Below, in pieces: positions 44,826 through 52,888 of a stretch of 64,000 nucleotides of DNA. The first letter of the stretch is position 1. Each line of letters begins with the position of its first letter. Position numbers and translations under genes: made by a program. The notes under the pieces were generated by a model. It had not been told where the DNA came from. It saw nothing but the letters and a program-made list of their open reading frames with translations, and ran no database searches. This stretch comes from Eubacterium_B sp034180045. Lineage in GTDB: Bacteria > Bacillota > Clostridia > Peptostreptococcales > Anaerovoracaceae. The stretch spans positions 25,456 through 89,455 of the forward strand of contig JAXFOY010000024.1 in NCBI GenBank assembly GCA_034180045.1, read 5' to 3'.

Positions 44826-45389
44826 ATGAAAAAGAAAAGTTTTTTTGACATATTAAATCACATAGAAAATATTTGTCTGGTAGCTTTATTTGCGGTGATG
44901 GTTGCAACCATTTTTTTGCAAATTATAATGCGATTCGTTTTCAATAATTCTCTGGTTTGGTCAGAGGAATTGGGCAAATTTATTTTCGTATGGATATCTT
45001 GGCTTGGAATTTCTATAGGTGAAAGAAAAAATGAACACATAAAGATTACTTTGATTACAGATAAGCTGTCCGACAAGTGGAAGAAAATTATAGAAGTGAT
45101 AGCATATACGGTATTATTAGGAATTTTGGCGGTCACTTTTTTCTATGCCGTTGAATTAGTTGAGTTTCAACTTTTAGTTAAGTATGCGGGAATCAGGATA
45201 AGCACCTCATGGGGCTATCTGTCACTTGTTCTCGGCTGCGGATTTATGGGACTGAGGGTTATAGCGGTAATAGTAAGAGATATAATGCAGCTTTTGAAGA
45301 AAGAATATTCCGCATCATCACACCCGGCAATGACAGATCAGCTGGAAGCGGTTTTGGAATCGTATAATCAAGAGGAGGTGAATAAGTGA
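44826..45389 (+). CDS. dctQ: TRAP transporter small permease, DctQ family
   Basis: A 187-residue protein with four predicted transmembrane helices, typical of DctQ. The family segment NNSLVWSEELGKFIFVWISWLGI is visible between the first two pairs of helices. It forms a complex with the DctM subunit. GTGAGGAATTAAG precedes the ATG, and its stop overlaps the start of dctM. Confidence 0.92.
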   Translation: MKKKSFFDILNHIENICLVALFAVMVATIFLQIIMRFVFNNSLVWSEELGKFIFVWISWLGISIGERKNEHIKITLITDKLSDKWKKIIEVIAYTVLLGILAVTFFYAVELVEFQLLVKYAGIRISTSWGYLSLVLGCGFMGLRVIAVIVRDIMQLLKKEYSASSHPAMTDQLEAVLESYNQEEVNK

Positions 45390-46696
45390 TGGCTGTGGCA
45401 TCTTTATTTATACTTTTGTTCATTTTGCTTATTATCGGGGTTCCGGTAGGATTCGCAATCGGCGGAGCGACAATGTTTTCCATGTTCATGTTTTCGGATA
45501 TGAATATGATTATAAACTCTCAATACTGCTACAGCGGGATATTCTCTTTTACCGTTATGGCTATACCTTTCTTTATGCTCGCAGGTACAATTATGTCCAC
45601 AGGCGGTATTGCAAAGAGAATTGTTAATTTTGCATCAGCGCTTGTAAGTTTTGTCGATGGAGCTATAGGCTGCGTCAGTATTATAGCTTGCATGTTTTTT
45701 GGAGCTTTGTCCGGGTCAGGCATGGCAACTGCTTCTGCGATAGGGAGCATGATGATTCCGGAGATGAGAAAAAAGGGATACGACCCGTCATATGCGGCTA
45801 CAATTATTTGCTTTGGAGGGATAGTCGGTCCTATCATTCCGCCAAGTCTCTCATTTGTACTATATGGTGCGGCAACAAATGTATCAATTCCCAAATTGTT
45901 TCTTGCGGGTATTTTGCCGGGAGTACTGATTGGATTAATTTTCGTCATAAGCAACATCATTATGTGTAAGCGTGCCGGAGTGGATTTGAGAAAGAGCAAT
46001 AGGGATGATGAGAAAGTTCCTATGTCTCAGGCAATGGCTTATAGATTCAAGGAAATCATCAAAGCCGGAGTAGACGGTTTTTGGGCTTTGCTTTCACCGA
46101 TAATAATTTTGGGCGGAATTTACTCGGGAATATTCACACCGACTGAAGCCGCATGTGTTTCCGTAGTATACTCAATTGTAATAAGTATGTTTGTATATAA
46201 GGAAATGAAGCTAAAGGATTTATTCAACACCTTCCTTGACACTTCAACGCTAAACGGAATTACATCCTTTCTGCTGGGATATTCAACGGTATTTTCCACC
46301 TTCATGACATTTGAAAAAGTACCTCAGGGAATAACGGAATTTCTGACAGGTGTGTCGGACAGTCCTTATGTTGTACTTATGGTTATAAATGTTATACTTT
46401 TAGCTATAGGCTGCTTCCTGGATACAGTACCTGCTATAATAGTTATGGCGCCTATGCTTCTTCCGACGGTTCAAGCTATGGGAATAGATCCTATACATTT
46501 TGGCGTAATTATGGCTGTGAATTTGGCTCTCGGACTATGCTCGCCACCTTATGGCTGCAATTTGTTCGTAGGGGCAGCTGTAGCAAAAATCAAAATGGAA
46601 TCTATGTTTAAGTATATAATCCCATACTTTATCATAGGAATTATTTCGTTGTTAATAATTACATTTGTACCGTGGCTATCATTGGTATTTATATAG
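45389..46696 (+). CDS. dctM: TRAP transporter large permease, DctM family
   Basis: A 435-residue protein with about 12 hydrophobic segments. DctM features are IIGVPVGFAIGGA near the start, GALSGSGMATASAIGSMMIPEM, GGIVGPIIPPSLSFVLYG and the repeat-like GIYSGIFTPTEAACVSVVYS. It is the sodium-coupled transport subunit. GAGGAGG lies upstream; GTG at 45386 has slightly better spacing, but the ATG at 45389 gives the usual N terminus. It ends in a terminator and closes the sigma-54 operon. Confidence 0.94.
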   Translation: MAVASLFILLFILLIIGVPVGFAIGGATMFSMFMFSDMNMIINSQYCYSGIFSFTVMAIPFFMLAGTIMSTGGIAKRIVNFASALVSFVDGAIGCVSIIACMFFGALSGSGMATASAIGSMMIPEMRKKGYDPSYAATIICFGGIVGPIIPPSLSFVLYGAATNVSIPKLFLAGILPGVLIGLIFVISNIIMCKRAGVDLRKSNRDDEKVPMSQAMAYRFKEIIKAGVDGFWALLSPIIILGGIYSGIFTPTEAACVSVVYSIVISMFVYKEMKLKDLFNTFLDTSTLNGITSFLLGYSTVFSTFMTFEKVPQGITEFLTGVSDSPYVVLMVINVILLAIGCFLDTVPAIIVMAPMLLPTVQAMGIDPIHFGVIMAVNLALGLCSPPYGCNLFVGAAVAKIKMESMFKYIIPYFIIGIISLLIITFVPWLSLVFI

Positions 46697-46710
46697 ACTT
46701 AAGATATAGA

Positions 46711-46745
46711 AAGAGGTTGTAAACTTGGGCTTACAACCTCTTTTT
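46711..46745 (+). terminator. Terminator of the Kdd-TRAP operon
   Basis: AAGAGGTTGTAA pairs perfectly with TTACAACCTCTT and is followed by TTT. It stands between the operon and convergent tcdA and may help to stop both. Confidence 0.88.
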
Positions 46746-46754
46746 GTGTTTTTG

Positions 46755-47501
46755 TCATTTGCCGTTTGTTAAATCTTTTGCGACTTCAGCCGCTATAATA
46801 AGACCGGCGGTGGCGGGAACAAAGGCGGTTGATCCGGGTACTGACTTGCGCACCGGTTGGCTTTCGGATTTGTCTTCCGTTGAAATAACATCTTCGTTGT
46901 CAAAATCTATAGGTTTAAGGGGCGGTTCCGTAGAATATACTACTTTTAATTTTGAGATACCACTGTTTCTTAGCTCTTTACGCATTACTTTTGCAAGAGG
47001 ATCCATCTCTGTTCTATATATGTCTGTAATCGTAAGCTTAGTGGGGTCAAAACGATTTCCGCAGCCCATAGCGGAAATTATAGGTGTACCGATGGAATTT
47101 GCCTTTTCGATCAAATCGATTTTCGCTGAGACCGTGTCGATAGCATCTATGATATAGTCGTATTTTGAAAAATCAAATTTATACTCGGAATCCGGGAGAT
47201 AGAAAATCTTGTGTTTGGTGATTTTTATATCTGGGTTTATGTCAAGTATTCGATTTGCGGCGGCATCTACCTTTGATATACCTAAGGTGCTGTGAGTGGC
47301 TATTATCTGACGATTTATATTGCTTAGCGCCACGGTGTCATTGTCTATAAGGTCAATTGCACCTATACCGGAGCGAACCAAAGCCTCTGCGACATATCCG
47401 CCGACCCCGCCAACACCGAATACTGCGACCCGGCAAGAAGAAAGCTTTTTGATAAAATATTTGCCCATTATGCGCTCTGTGCGCGAAAATTGTGTTTCCA
47501 T
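46755..47501 (-). CDS. tcdA: tRNA threonylcarbamoyladenosine dehydratase
   Basis: TcdA (CsdL/YgdL) is an E1-like enzyme that cyclises t6A37 to ct6A in tRNA using ATP. The 248-residue protein starts FSRTERIMGKYFIKKL, has the ATP-binding GVGGVGGYVAEALVRSG and the NRQIIATHSTLG arginine segment. The C-terminal VPGSTAFVPATAGLIIAAEV is typical. It is divergent from the Ldh_2-type gene. It fits with the Sua5-type gene at 2 kb in the same modification pathway. Confidence 0.93.
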   Translation of the reverse strand: METQFSRTERIMGKYFIKKLSSCRVAVFGVGGVGGYVAEALVRSGIGAIDLIDNDTVALSNINRQIIATHSTLGISKVDAAANRILDINPDIKITKHKIFYLPDSEYKFDFSKYDYIIDAIDTVSAKIDLIEKANSIGTPIISAMGCGNRFDPTKLTITDIYRTEMDPLAKVMRKELRNSGISKLKVVYSTEPPLKPIDFDNEDVISTEDKSESQPVRKSVPGSTAFVPATAGLIIAAEVAKDLTNGK

Positions 47502-47564
47502 ATCTAAAAGTATTTATCTCCGATTTCTTGATTTCATAGAAAAGGTAACATTCTTTTTATTTGG

Positions 47565-47610
47565 TGTCAAATGTATTTTAAGTGTCGACAGCATCTTTTA
47601 ATGTCCGACA
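47565..47610. promoter_or_regulatory. Candidate operator array upstream of the Ldh_2 gene
   Basis: TGTC occurs at 47565, a palindrome TGTCGACA at 47583-47590 and TGTCCGACA at 47602-47610, spaced 18-19 bases apart. They lie just upstream of the -35 box, so a repressor or activator could bind them in phase. Confidence 0.4.
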
Positions 47611-47635
47611 TCTTGTGCCGAAGTTCAATATGGCA

Positions 47636-47663
47636 TTGTTTTAGGAAATATAAATGGTATAAT
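47636..47663 (+). promoter_or_regulatory. Promoter of the Ldh_2-type dehydrogenase gene
   Basis: TTGTTT (47636-47641), 16 bases, TATAAT (47658-47663) with an extended TGG element, about 40 bp before the start codon. Confidence 0.7.
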
Positions 47664-47705
47664 ATTCTAGTAAAAAAGTACTGGTATTTGGCAAAGGAGG
47701 AAATT

Positions 47706-48851
47706 ATGCCACAGGTAACGTCACTAAACATGGAAAAAGATCCGGAGACAAGACCCTATGTAGCATGGGATTTAGTTGAAGATTTTATGGTTGATGCATT
47801 TAAGGCTGTAGGAGTTCCCGAAGAAGACGCTAAGATTTGTGCCGATGTACTGTTGGAAAGCGACAGACGCGGGATTGAAAGCCACGGATGCAACAGATTC
47901 AAACCGATTTATATAGATAGGATTAACGCAGGGATTCAGAAGCCTGTAACCGAGTACGAGGTGATTAAGGATACACCTACAACCTTAGTTGTGGATGCTC
48001 ATGACGGGATGGGCATGGTTGCTTCATATAAGGCAATGAAGTCGCTTATCGAAAAAGCAAAGACATACGGAATGGCTATGGCTGCGATAAGGAATTCAAC
48101 TCATTACGGTATTTCGGGATACTGGACAGGTATGGCGGCGGATGAGGGCATGATAGGTATTACAGGAACAAACGCAAGACCTTCCATAGCTCCTACATTC
48201 GGTGTAGAGAACATGCTGGGAACCAATCCTTTGACTATTTCGCTTCCGACAGACGAGGGATTTCCGTTTTGCATAGACTGTGCAACTTCCATTACTCAGA
48301 GAGGAAAGATTGAGTATTTTGCAAGGAGCGGGCAGCAGACTCCGGCAGGTATGGTAATCGGTTCTGACGGGGAAGCTATGACTGACAGTGAAGAAATCCT
48401 AAAGGCTTTAACAAATGGAAATGCGGCGCTGGCACCTCTTGGAGGAATAGGTGAAGAACTCGGTGGATATAAGGGATATAGCTATGCTACTGTAGTAGAA
48501 ATCCTTTCGGCGGCGCTTCAGGGCGGACAGTTTCTCAAGGCTCTTTCGGGCTTTGATGCGAACGGTAATCGCAGACCTTACGGATTGGGGCACTTCTTCA
48601 TAGTTATCAATCCGGATTTCTTTGTTGGACAGGATGAGTTCCGCAAGACTTGTGGAGATATTTTAAGAGAACTCAGAGCATCAAAGAAAGCACCGGGACA
48701 TGACAGAATCTATACCGCAGGCGAAAAGGCATATATGACATCGGTATTCCGTAAGGATAAAGGCGTACCGATTGGAGAAGCGGTACAAAAGGAATTTATA
48801 GAGGTAAGAGATAGGTATAATCTTGAGTATAGATTTCCGTTTGAAAAATAA
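47706..48851 (+). CDS. Malate/L-lactate dehydrogenase family (Ldh_2) oxidoreductase
   Basis: A 381-residue NAD(P)-dependent 2-hydroxyacid dehydrogenase of the Ldh_2 type, which includes malate, L-lactate, ureidoglycolate and sulfolactate dehydrogenases. Family features are SDRRGIESHGCNRF, the catalytic-histidine segment NSTHYGISGYW, GTNPLTISLPT and the C-terminal MTSVFRKDKGVPIGEAV. Which 2-hydroxyacid it uses cannot be told. I start at the ATG at 47706 with AAAGGAGGAAATT; longer in-frame starts run through the promoter. It appears monocistronic. Confidence 0.9.
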   Translation: MPQVTSLNMEKDPETRPYVAWDLVEDFMVDAFKAVGVPEEDAKICADVLLESDRRGIESHGCNRFKPIYIDRINAGIQKPVTEYEVIKDTPTTLVVDAHDGMGMVASYKAMKSLIEKAKTYGMAMAAIRNSTHYGISGYWTGMAADEGMIGITGTNARPSIAPTFGVENMLGTNPLTISLPTDEGFPFCIDCATSITQRGKIEYFARSGQQTPAGMVIGSDGEAMTDSEEILKALTNGNAALAPLGGIGEELGGYKGYSYATVVEILSAALQGGQFLKALSGFDANGNRRPYGLGHFFIVINPDFFVGQDEFRKTCGDILRELRASKKAPGHDRIYTAGEKAYMTSVFRKDKGVPIGEAVQKEFIEVRDRYNLEYRFPFEK

Positions 48852-48927
48852 GTTAGGTATAAATGCTTGAAATAATCAATCTGAGATATACGATTTCAGT
48901 TTAATTTTTAGATTAAAGGAGAAAGGG

Positions 48928-51084
48928 ATGAAAAAAAACAGTTTATCTAAGCGTCTTACTCCGGTTTTGGCTTTTGTCATTGTGTTTGTTTCGATTTTCA
49001 GCGGATATAGCACTATGGCTGCGAGTGCGGAAACCTATGTGAACATTGATGCAAATACATTTGAGGATGAAGGGTTTAGAACGTATATAAAGCAAGAATT
49101 CGACAAAGATAAGGACAATAGACTTTCGCAAAGTGAAATACTAAGCGCAACTTTTATAGATGTGTCCAGAATTTCTCTTCCTATTCAAAATCTGAAAGGA
49201 ATGGAATATTTTACGGAGTTAAAAACGTATATTGATGAAAGTAAAAAATCAGGTATTGCAGATTACAACTTTTCTAATTTTAAGAAGTTGGAATATGTCG
49301 GAATCAAATCGGAAAATATAAGAAGTATTAATCTTAGCGGGTGTATAAACCTGAAGTATCTATTTGCTAATAACAATGCGACTCTTAAAACCATCAACTT
49401 ATCGGGATGCAGCAGTCTAAAAAACCTGGTAGCGGATAAAACGGGAATTGAAGCCATAGACTTGAGAGATGCGATTTCTTTAGAATTAGTGCAACTGGAA
49501 GATTCCCCTTATCTTAAAGTCGCAAGTTTCGCTTCACATGGACAGCTAAAGAAAGTAGTTATCAATAATACATCCCTAGCAGAGATAAATTTGAGAGGAA
49601 TGCCGAAACTGCAACATTTATCAATATACAGAAACGATTTGGATAAAATTGATGTTTCAAATAACAGAGAGCTTGAGTATCTTCATATAGGTGATAATTC
49701 CCTAAGAGAGCTTGATATTTCAAAGAATTCGCTTATTAAGAATTTATATGCAGATAGTAATATGATAAGTAAATTTACTTACGGCTCAAATAATAAATTA
49801 CAAAGACTCATGATTGGAGGAAACGAAATAAGAGGACTTGACGTAAGCAAGTTCCCCCAATTGACAACTTTAGGTGCGAGTAACAACTATATCCTTTCTC
49901 TGGATGTATCTCGCAATAAAGAACTTAAGGAGTGGCATATAAATACCTCTAAATTAAGTGTTAAAGTTAATAAAGATAGAATTTTTGATTTAAATAGATT
50001 AGATCCTACTTTTGATATGTCCAAGGCCTCAAATTGGGAGCATGCAACCCCCGTTCCGAACAGTAATAAAATTAAGGTAGATATTAGGGATGGAGAGTAT
50101 CATGATGTCAGATTCAGCTATAAATCAGGAGTTCCCGGATTAGAGGATGCAGAAAACATGATAACCGTACAGTGCATTGCCGAGCCTGAAAAACCGCAAT
50201 CTAACTTTGTCAGACTTGGAGGTGCAGATAGATATGAAACCGCCATCAAGATTGCAGACAAACTGAAGGAGGTTATAAACGCAAAGAAGTTCAACACTAT
50301 AGTTGTGGCGAACGGCGATAATTATGCAGACGCATTGTCAGGTGCATACTTAGCGAAATCTAAAAGCGCCCCCCTCTTGTTAGTTAACAGAAATAATACG
50401 GCAAGCACCATAGAATATATCAAAAAAAATAACAATCTGTCCGGAGGAAAAGTCTACTTGCTTGGAGGGACGAGCGTGGTTCCGGATGTCATGGAAGCAG
50501 AGCTTGGAAGAAGCTTTAAGGTGGTGCGACTTGGAGGCAGTGACCGCTTCGAAACAAATCTAAAAATACTTAAGGAAGCCGGCATAGGTAATAGAGAACT
50601 TTTGATTTGTTCAGCGTATGGCTTTGCGGATAGCCTTGCGGCTTCGGCGAGCGGACAACCTATACTTTTAGTTGGTGATAGAGTAAACAATGAACAGCTT
50701 GCGTTCATTAAGGGGCTTCGTTATAAAAGTTTTACGGTTATAGGAGGTGTCGGTGCTATAAACAGAGTTGTTATGGGACAGCTCAAAGGTGTAGGATATC
50801 CAAAGCGTGTTTATGGAAATGATCGCTATGAAACTTCCGTTGCTATAGCTAAACATTTCTTTAAGAGTATGGACTCCGTAGTTTTATGTTCAGGTGACAA
50901 TTTCCCCGACGGGCTTTGTGGAGGTGTTCTTGCTGAGAGGATGCGCGTTCCTTTGCTTCTTGTAAATGATAGAAATACAGAGTATGCACATGTTTATGTA
51001 ACGGCGAAATATGTGAAGAAAAGTGTGGTTCTGGGTGCGGAGTCGGTTTTGCCGGATAGAACTGTTGCAAAAGTCGTCGGATAG
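48928..51084 (+). CDS. Secreted leucine-rich-repeat protein with three CWB2 cell-wall-binding repeats
   Basis: A 718-residue surface protein. A signal peptide (about 1-33, cleavage near AASAE) is followed by a dockerin-like acidic stretch (DKDKDNRLSQSEI), then irregular leucine-rich repeats (about 60-350; LKNLVADKTGIEAIDL, LDISKNSLIKNLY). The C-terminal 290 residues hold three CWB2 repeats, beginning VRLGGADRYETA (about 427), VRLGGSDRFETN (about 532) and RVYGNDRYETS (about 626). CWB2 repeats anchor proteins non-covalently to Gram-positive cell-wall polymers. The LRR part probably binds a host or partner ligand. AAAGGAGAAAGGG precedes the ATG. Confidence 0.9.
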   Translation: MKKNSLSKRLTPVLAFVIVFVSIFSGYSTMAASAETYVNIDANTFEDEGFRTYIKQEFDKDKDNRLSQSEILSATFIDVSRISLPIQNLKGMEYFTELKTYIDESKKSGIADYNFSNFKKLEYVGIKSENIRSINLSGCINLKYLFANNNATLKTINLSGCSSLKNLVADKTGIEAIDLRDAISLELVQLEDSPYLKVASFASHGQLKKVVINNTSLAEINLRGMPKLQHLSIYRNDLDKIDVSNNRELEYLHIGDNSLRELDISKNSLIKNLYADSNMISKFTYGSNNKLQRLMIGGNEIRGLDVSKFPQLTTLGASNNYILSLDVSRNKELKEWHINTSKLSVKVNKDRIFDLNRLDPTFDMSKASNWEHATPVPNSNKIKVDIRDGEYHDVRFSYKSGVPGLEDAENMITVQCIAEPEKPQSNFVRLGGADRYETAIKIADKLKEVINAKKFNTIVVANGDNYADALSGAYLAKSKSAPLLLVNRNNTASTIEYIKKNNNLSGGKVYLLGGTSVVPDVMEAELGRSFKVVRLGGSDRFETNLKILKEAGIGNRELLICSAYGFADSLAASASGQPILLVGDRVNNEQLAFIKGLRYKSFTVIGGVGAINRVVMGQLKGVGYPKRVYGNDRYETSVAIAKHFFKSMDSVVLCSGDNFPDGLCGGVLAERMRVPLLLVNDRNTEYAHVYVTAKYVKKSVVLGAESVLPDRTVAKVVG

Positions 51085-51194
51085 AATTTCAGAGCTGTAC
51101 CGCGACGAAAGAATAAAGTCGATACATAATCTTAAGAGTATTGATAATGTCATAATCCTAGGCATAAAGTAAATTTATATATGTTTTAATACCA

Positions 51195-51222
51195 AAAGAC
51201 CTCGTTGTACAACGAGGTCTTT
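51195..51222. terminator. Perfect 28-bp palindrome, probable terminator
   Basis: AAAGACCTCGTTGT is directly followed by its reverse complement, giving a strong hairpin. The T run is only three bases long, so termination is likely but not certain. Confidence 0.6.
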
Positions 51223-51408
51223 CGGTGCGATGTTATTATTAAGAAAGAACGTTCAAAAGAAACTTTATTGGCGTTTGTTCTTTTGACAGTTATTAGTATA
51301 GAACTTTAATGTGAAGAATTTGTTAAGACTTCTTAACACTATTGTGCACTTTTTTAGTCAATTTAGTCAAAGTTTTGTTCAGATTTTTGAGCATTTTTCT
51401 ATAAGTTA

Positions 51409-51437
51409 GTGACAAACATTCTCAAAAATAGTAAAAT
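51409..51437 (+). promoter_or_regulatory. Promoter of the dicarboxylate/amino-acid symporter gene
   Basis: GTGACA (51409-51414), a 17-base spacer and TAAAAT (51432-51437), about 50 bp before the start codon. Confidence 0.6.
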
Positions 51438-51487
51438 AAGTTCATCCTGTAAGTTATTGTTGCATAAATATGAATTTAGGTGGAGAT

Positions 51488-52732
51488 ATGAGTGAAAGAA
51501 AAAAATTATCATTAGCAACGAAAATTTTTATAGGACTTGGTCTGGGTATTATTGCCGGATTAATTTTTATGAAAACCGGTAAAACTGAATGGGCAGTTGA
51601 ATATGTAAAGCCGTTCGGAACTATTTTTCTAAATTTGATCAAGTTCATAGTTGTTCCAATCGTTCTTACATCAATTATATCAGGTGTAATCTCGATGAAA
51701 GACATCCGTAAAGTGGGATCAATAGGCTGGAAAACCATAGCATATTATATGACTACAACCGCATTTGCGGTAACTATAGGTCTTCTGGGCTCTAATGTAT
51801 TTAAGGGAATGTATCAGGTGCTTTCTACAAGTAACCTAAAATATGAGGCGGCTGAGCCTACGAAGATTACTGATACGATAGTTAATATTTTCCCGTCGAA
51901 CTTTATAAATCCTATGGCAAATGCTGCCATGCTTCAGGTTATTGTAATCGCTTTGCTATTTGGGTTCGGCATAATTTTGGCAGGTGAAAAAGGCAAGCCT
52001 TTTGGCGGGTTTATAGAGAGCGCAAGCGAAGTATGTATGAAAGTCATGGAGATGATTATTAATCTATCCCCTATAGGTGTATTTTGTCTGATCGTGCCTG
52101 TAGTTGCAGAAAACGGCCCACAAATTCTGGGTTCTCTTGCTCTTGTAATCGCGGCTGCATACATTTGCTACATTATACATGCTCTCGTTGTATATTCCGC
52201 TTCCGTTAAGATTATGGCAGGATTAAGCCCTGTCGAGTTCTTCAAGGGTGTAGCTCCGGCTATGGCTATGGCGTTTTCAAGTGCCTCGTCTGTAGGTGCT
52301 TTGCCTCTGAATATAGAATGTACCGAAAAAATGGGTGCACGCAGAGATATTGCAAGTTTTGTGCTTCCTCTCGGAGCTACGATTAACATGGACGGTACTG
52401 CAATTTACCAAGGTGTTACCGCTATTTTCATCGCAAGATGCTTCGGCATTGATTTGACAATAGCTCAGATGCTCACAATAGTGCTTACCGCGACGCTTGC
52501 ATCTATAGGAACCGCAGGTGTGCCGGGCTCCGGTATGATAATGCTGGCCATGGTGCTTCAGAGCGTTGGACTGCCTGTAGAAGGCATCGCTTTGGTTGCC
52601 GGTGTTGACAGAATCTTTGATATGGGAAGAACGACGGTAAATATCACAGGTGACGCAGCATGCACAATGATAGTCAGCAGACTTGAGGAGAAGAAAGAAG
52701 CCAGATTGGCAGCAAATCGAAGCCGGGCTTAA
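51488..52732 (+). CDS. Dicarboxylate/amino acid:cation symporter (DAACS family)
   Basis: A 414-residue sodium- or proton-coupled transporter for glutamate, aspartate or C4-dicarboxylates. The hairpin-2/TM7 region is clear: serine-rich AFSSASSVGALPLN and the signature GATINMDGTAIYQG, followed by GTAGVPGSGMIMLAMVL and the ligand-binding FDMGRTTVNITGDA. The last, with D and R/T positions, fits acidic amino acid carriers. I start at the ATG at 51488, placed 5-6 bases after AGGTGGAG; an ATG at 51470 would precede that site. Confidence 0.94.
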   Translation: MSERKKLSLATKIFIGLGLGIIAGLIFMKTGKTEWAVEYVKPFGTIFLNLIKFIVVPIVLTSIISGVISMKDIRKVGSIGWKTIAYYMTTTAFAVTIGLLGSNVFKGMYQVLSTSNLKYEAAEPTKITDTIVNIFPSNFINPMANAAMLQVIVIALLFGFGIILAGEKGKPFGGFIESASEVCMKVMEMIINLSPIGVFCLIVPVVAENGPQILGSLALVIAAAYICYIIHALVVYSASVKIMAGLSPVEFFKGVAPAMAMAFSSASSVGALPLNIECTEKMGARRDIASFVLPLGATINMDGTAIYQGVTAIFIARCFGIDLTIAQMLTIVLTATLASIGTAGVPGSGMIMLAMVLQSVGLPVEGIALVAGVDRIFDMGRTTVNITGDAACTMIVSRLEEKKEARLAANRSRA

Positions 52733-52782
52733 GATTATCCACATAAAATTTATCAAGTCATTTGGGGAATTTTGCAATTTAA

Positions 52783-52811
52783 TTGACCGGGGATGAATAC
52801 GGTGATAATAT
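52783..52811 (+). promoter_or_regulatory. Promoter upstream of the thioester surface protein
   Basis: TTGACC (52783-52788), 17 bases, TAATAT (52806-52811). It lies after the symporter stop and before the hairpin at 52840, so the hairpin would be in the leader RNA. Confidence 0.6.
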
Positions 52812-52839
52812 GATATTGTAAAATAAATGAAACGAGATG

Positions 52840-52867
52840 GAGCAGTGTTTTGGCACTGCTCTTTTTT
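52840..52867 (+). terminator. Terminator or leader attenuator before the surface-protein gene
   Basis: GAGCAGTG pairs with CACTGCTC around TTTTGG and is followed by six T residues. It can end the symporter transcript, but it also lies between a promoter (52783-52811) and the next gene, so it may attenuate that gene. Confidence 0.75.
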
Positions 52868-52888
52868 CGTACCGAAAAGGAGGTAAAT

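Larger units (their letters stand above)
51085..51487. other. Regulatory region between the CWB2 protein and symporter genes
   Basis: This 400-base stretch has no convincing gene. It contains a 28-bp perfect palindrome (51195-51222), a spaced inverted repeat TCAAAAGAA/TTCTTTTGA (51253-51296), a strong 7+4+7 inverted repeat TGTTAAG/CTTAACA (51321-51338), a contiguous tandem repeat of TTTAGTCAA (51353-51370), and a promoter (51409-51437). The right half looks like the control region of the symporter gene. Confidence 0.6.

Noticed and set aside
51086..51173. 29-codon protein-like stretch in a shifted frame after the CWB2 protein (ISELYRDERIKSIHNL)
   Set aside because: I considered a frameshifted C terminus. 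The CWB2 repeat is already complete at its stop codon, and the stretch lacks a start, so it is probably chance or a tiny remnant.
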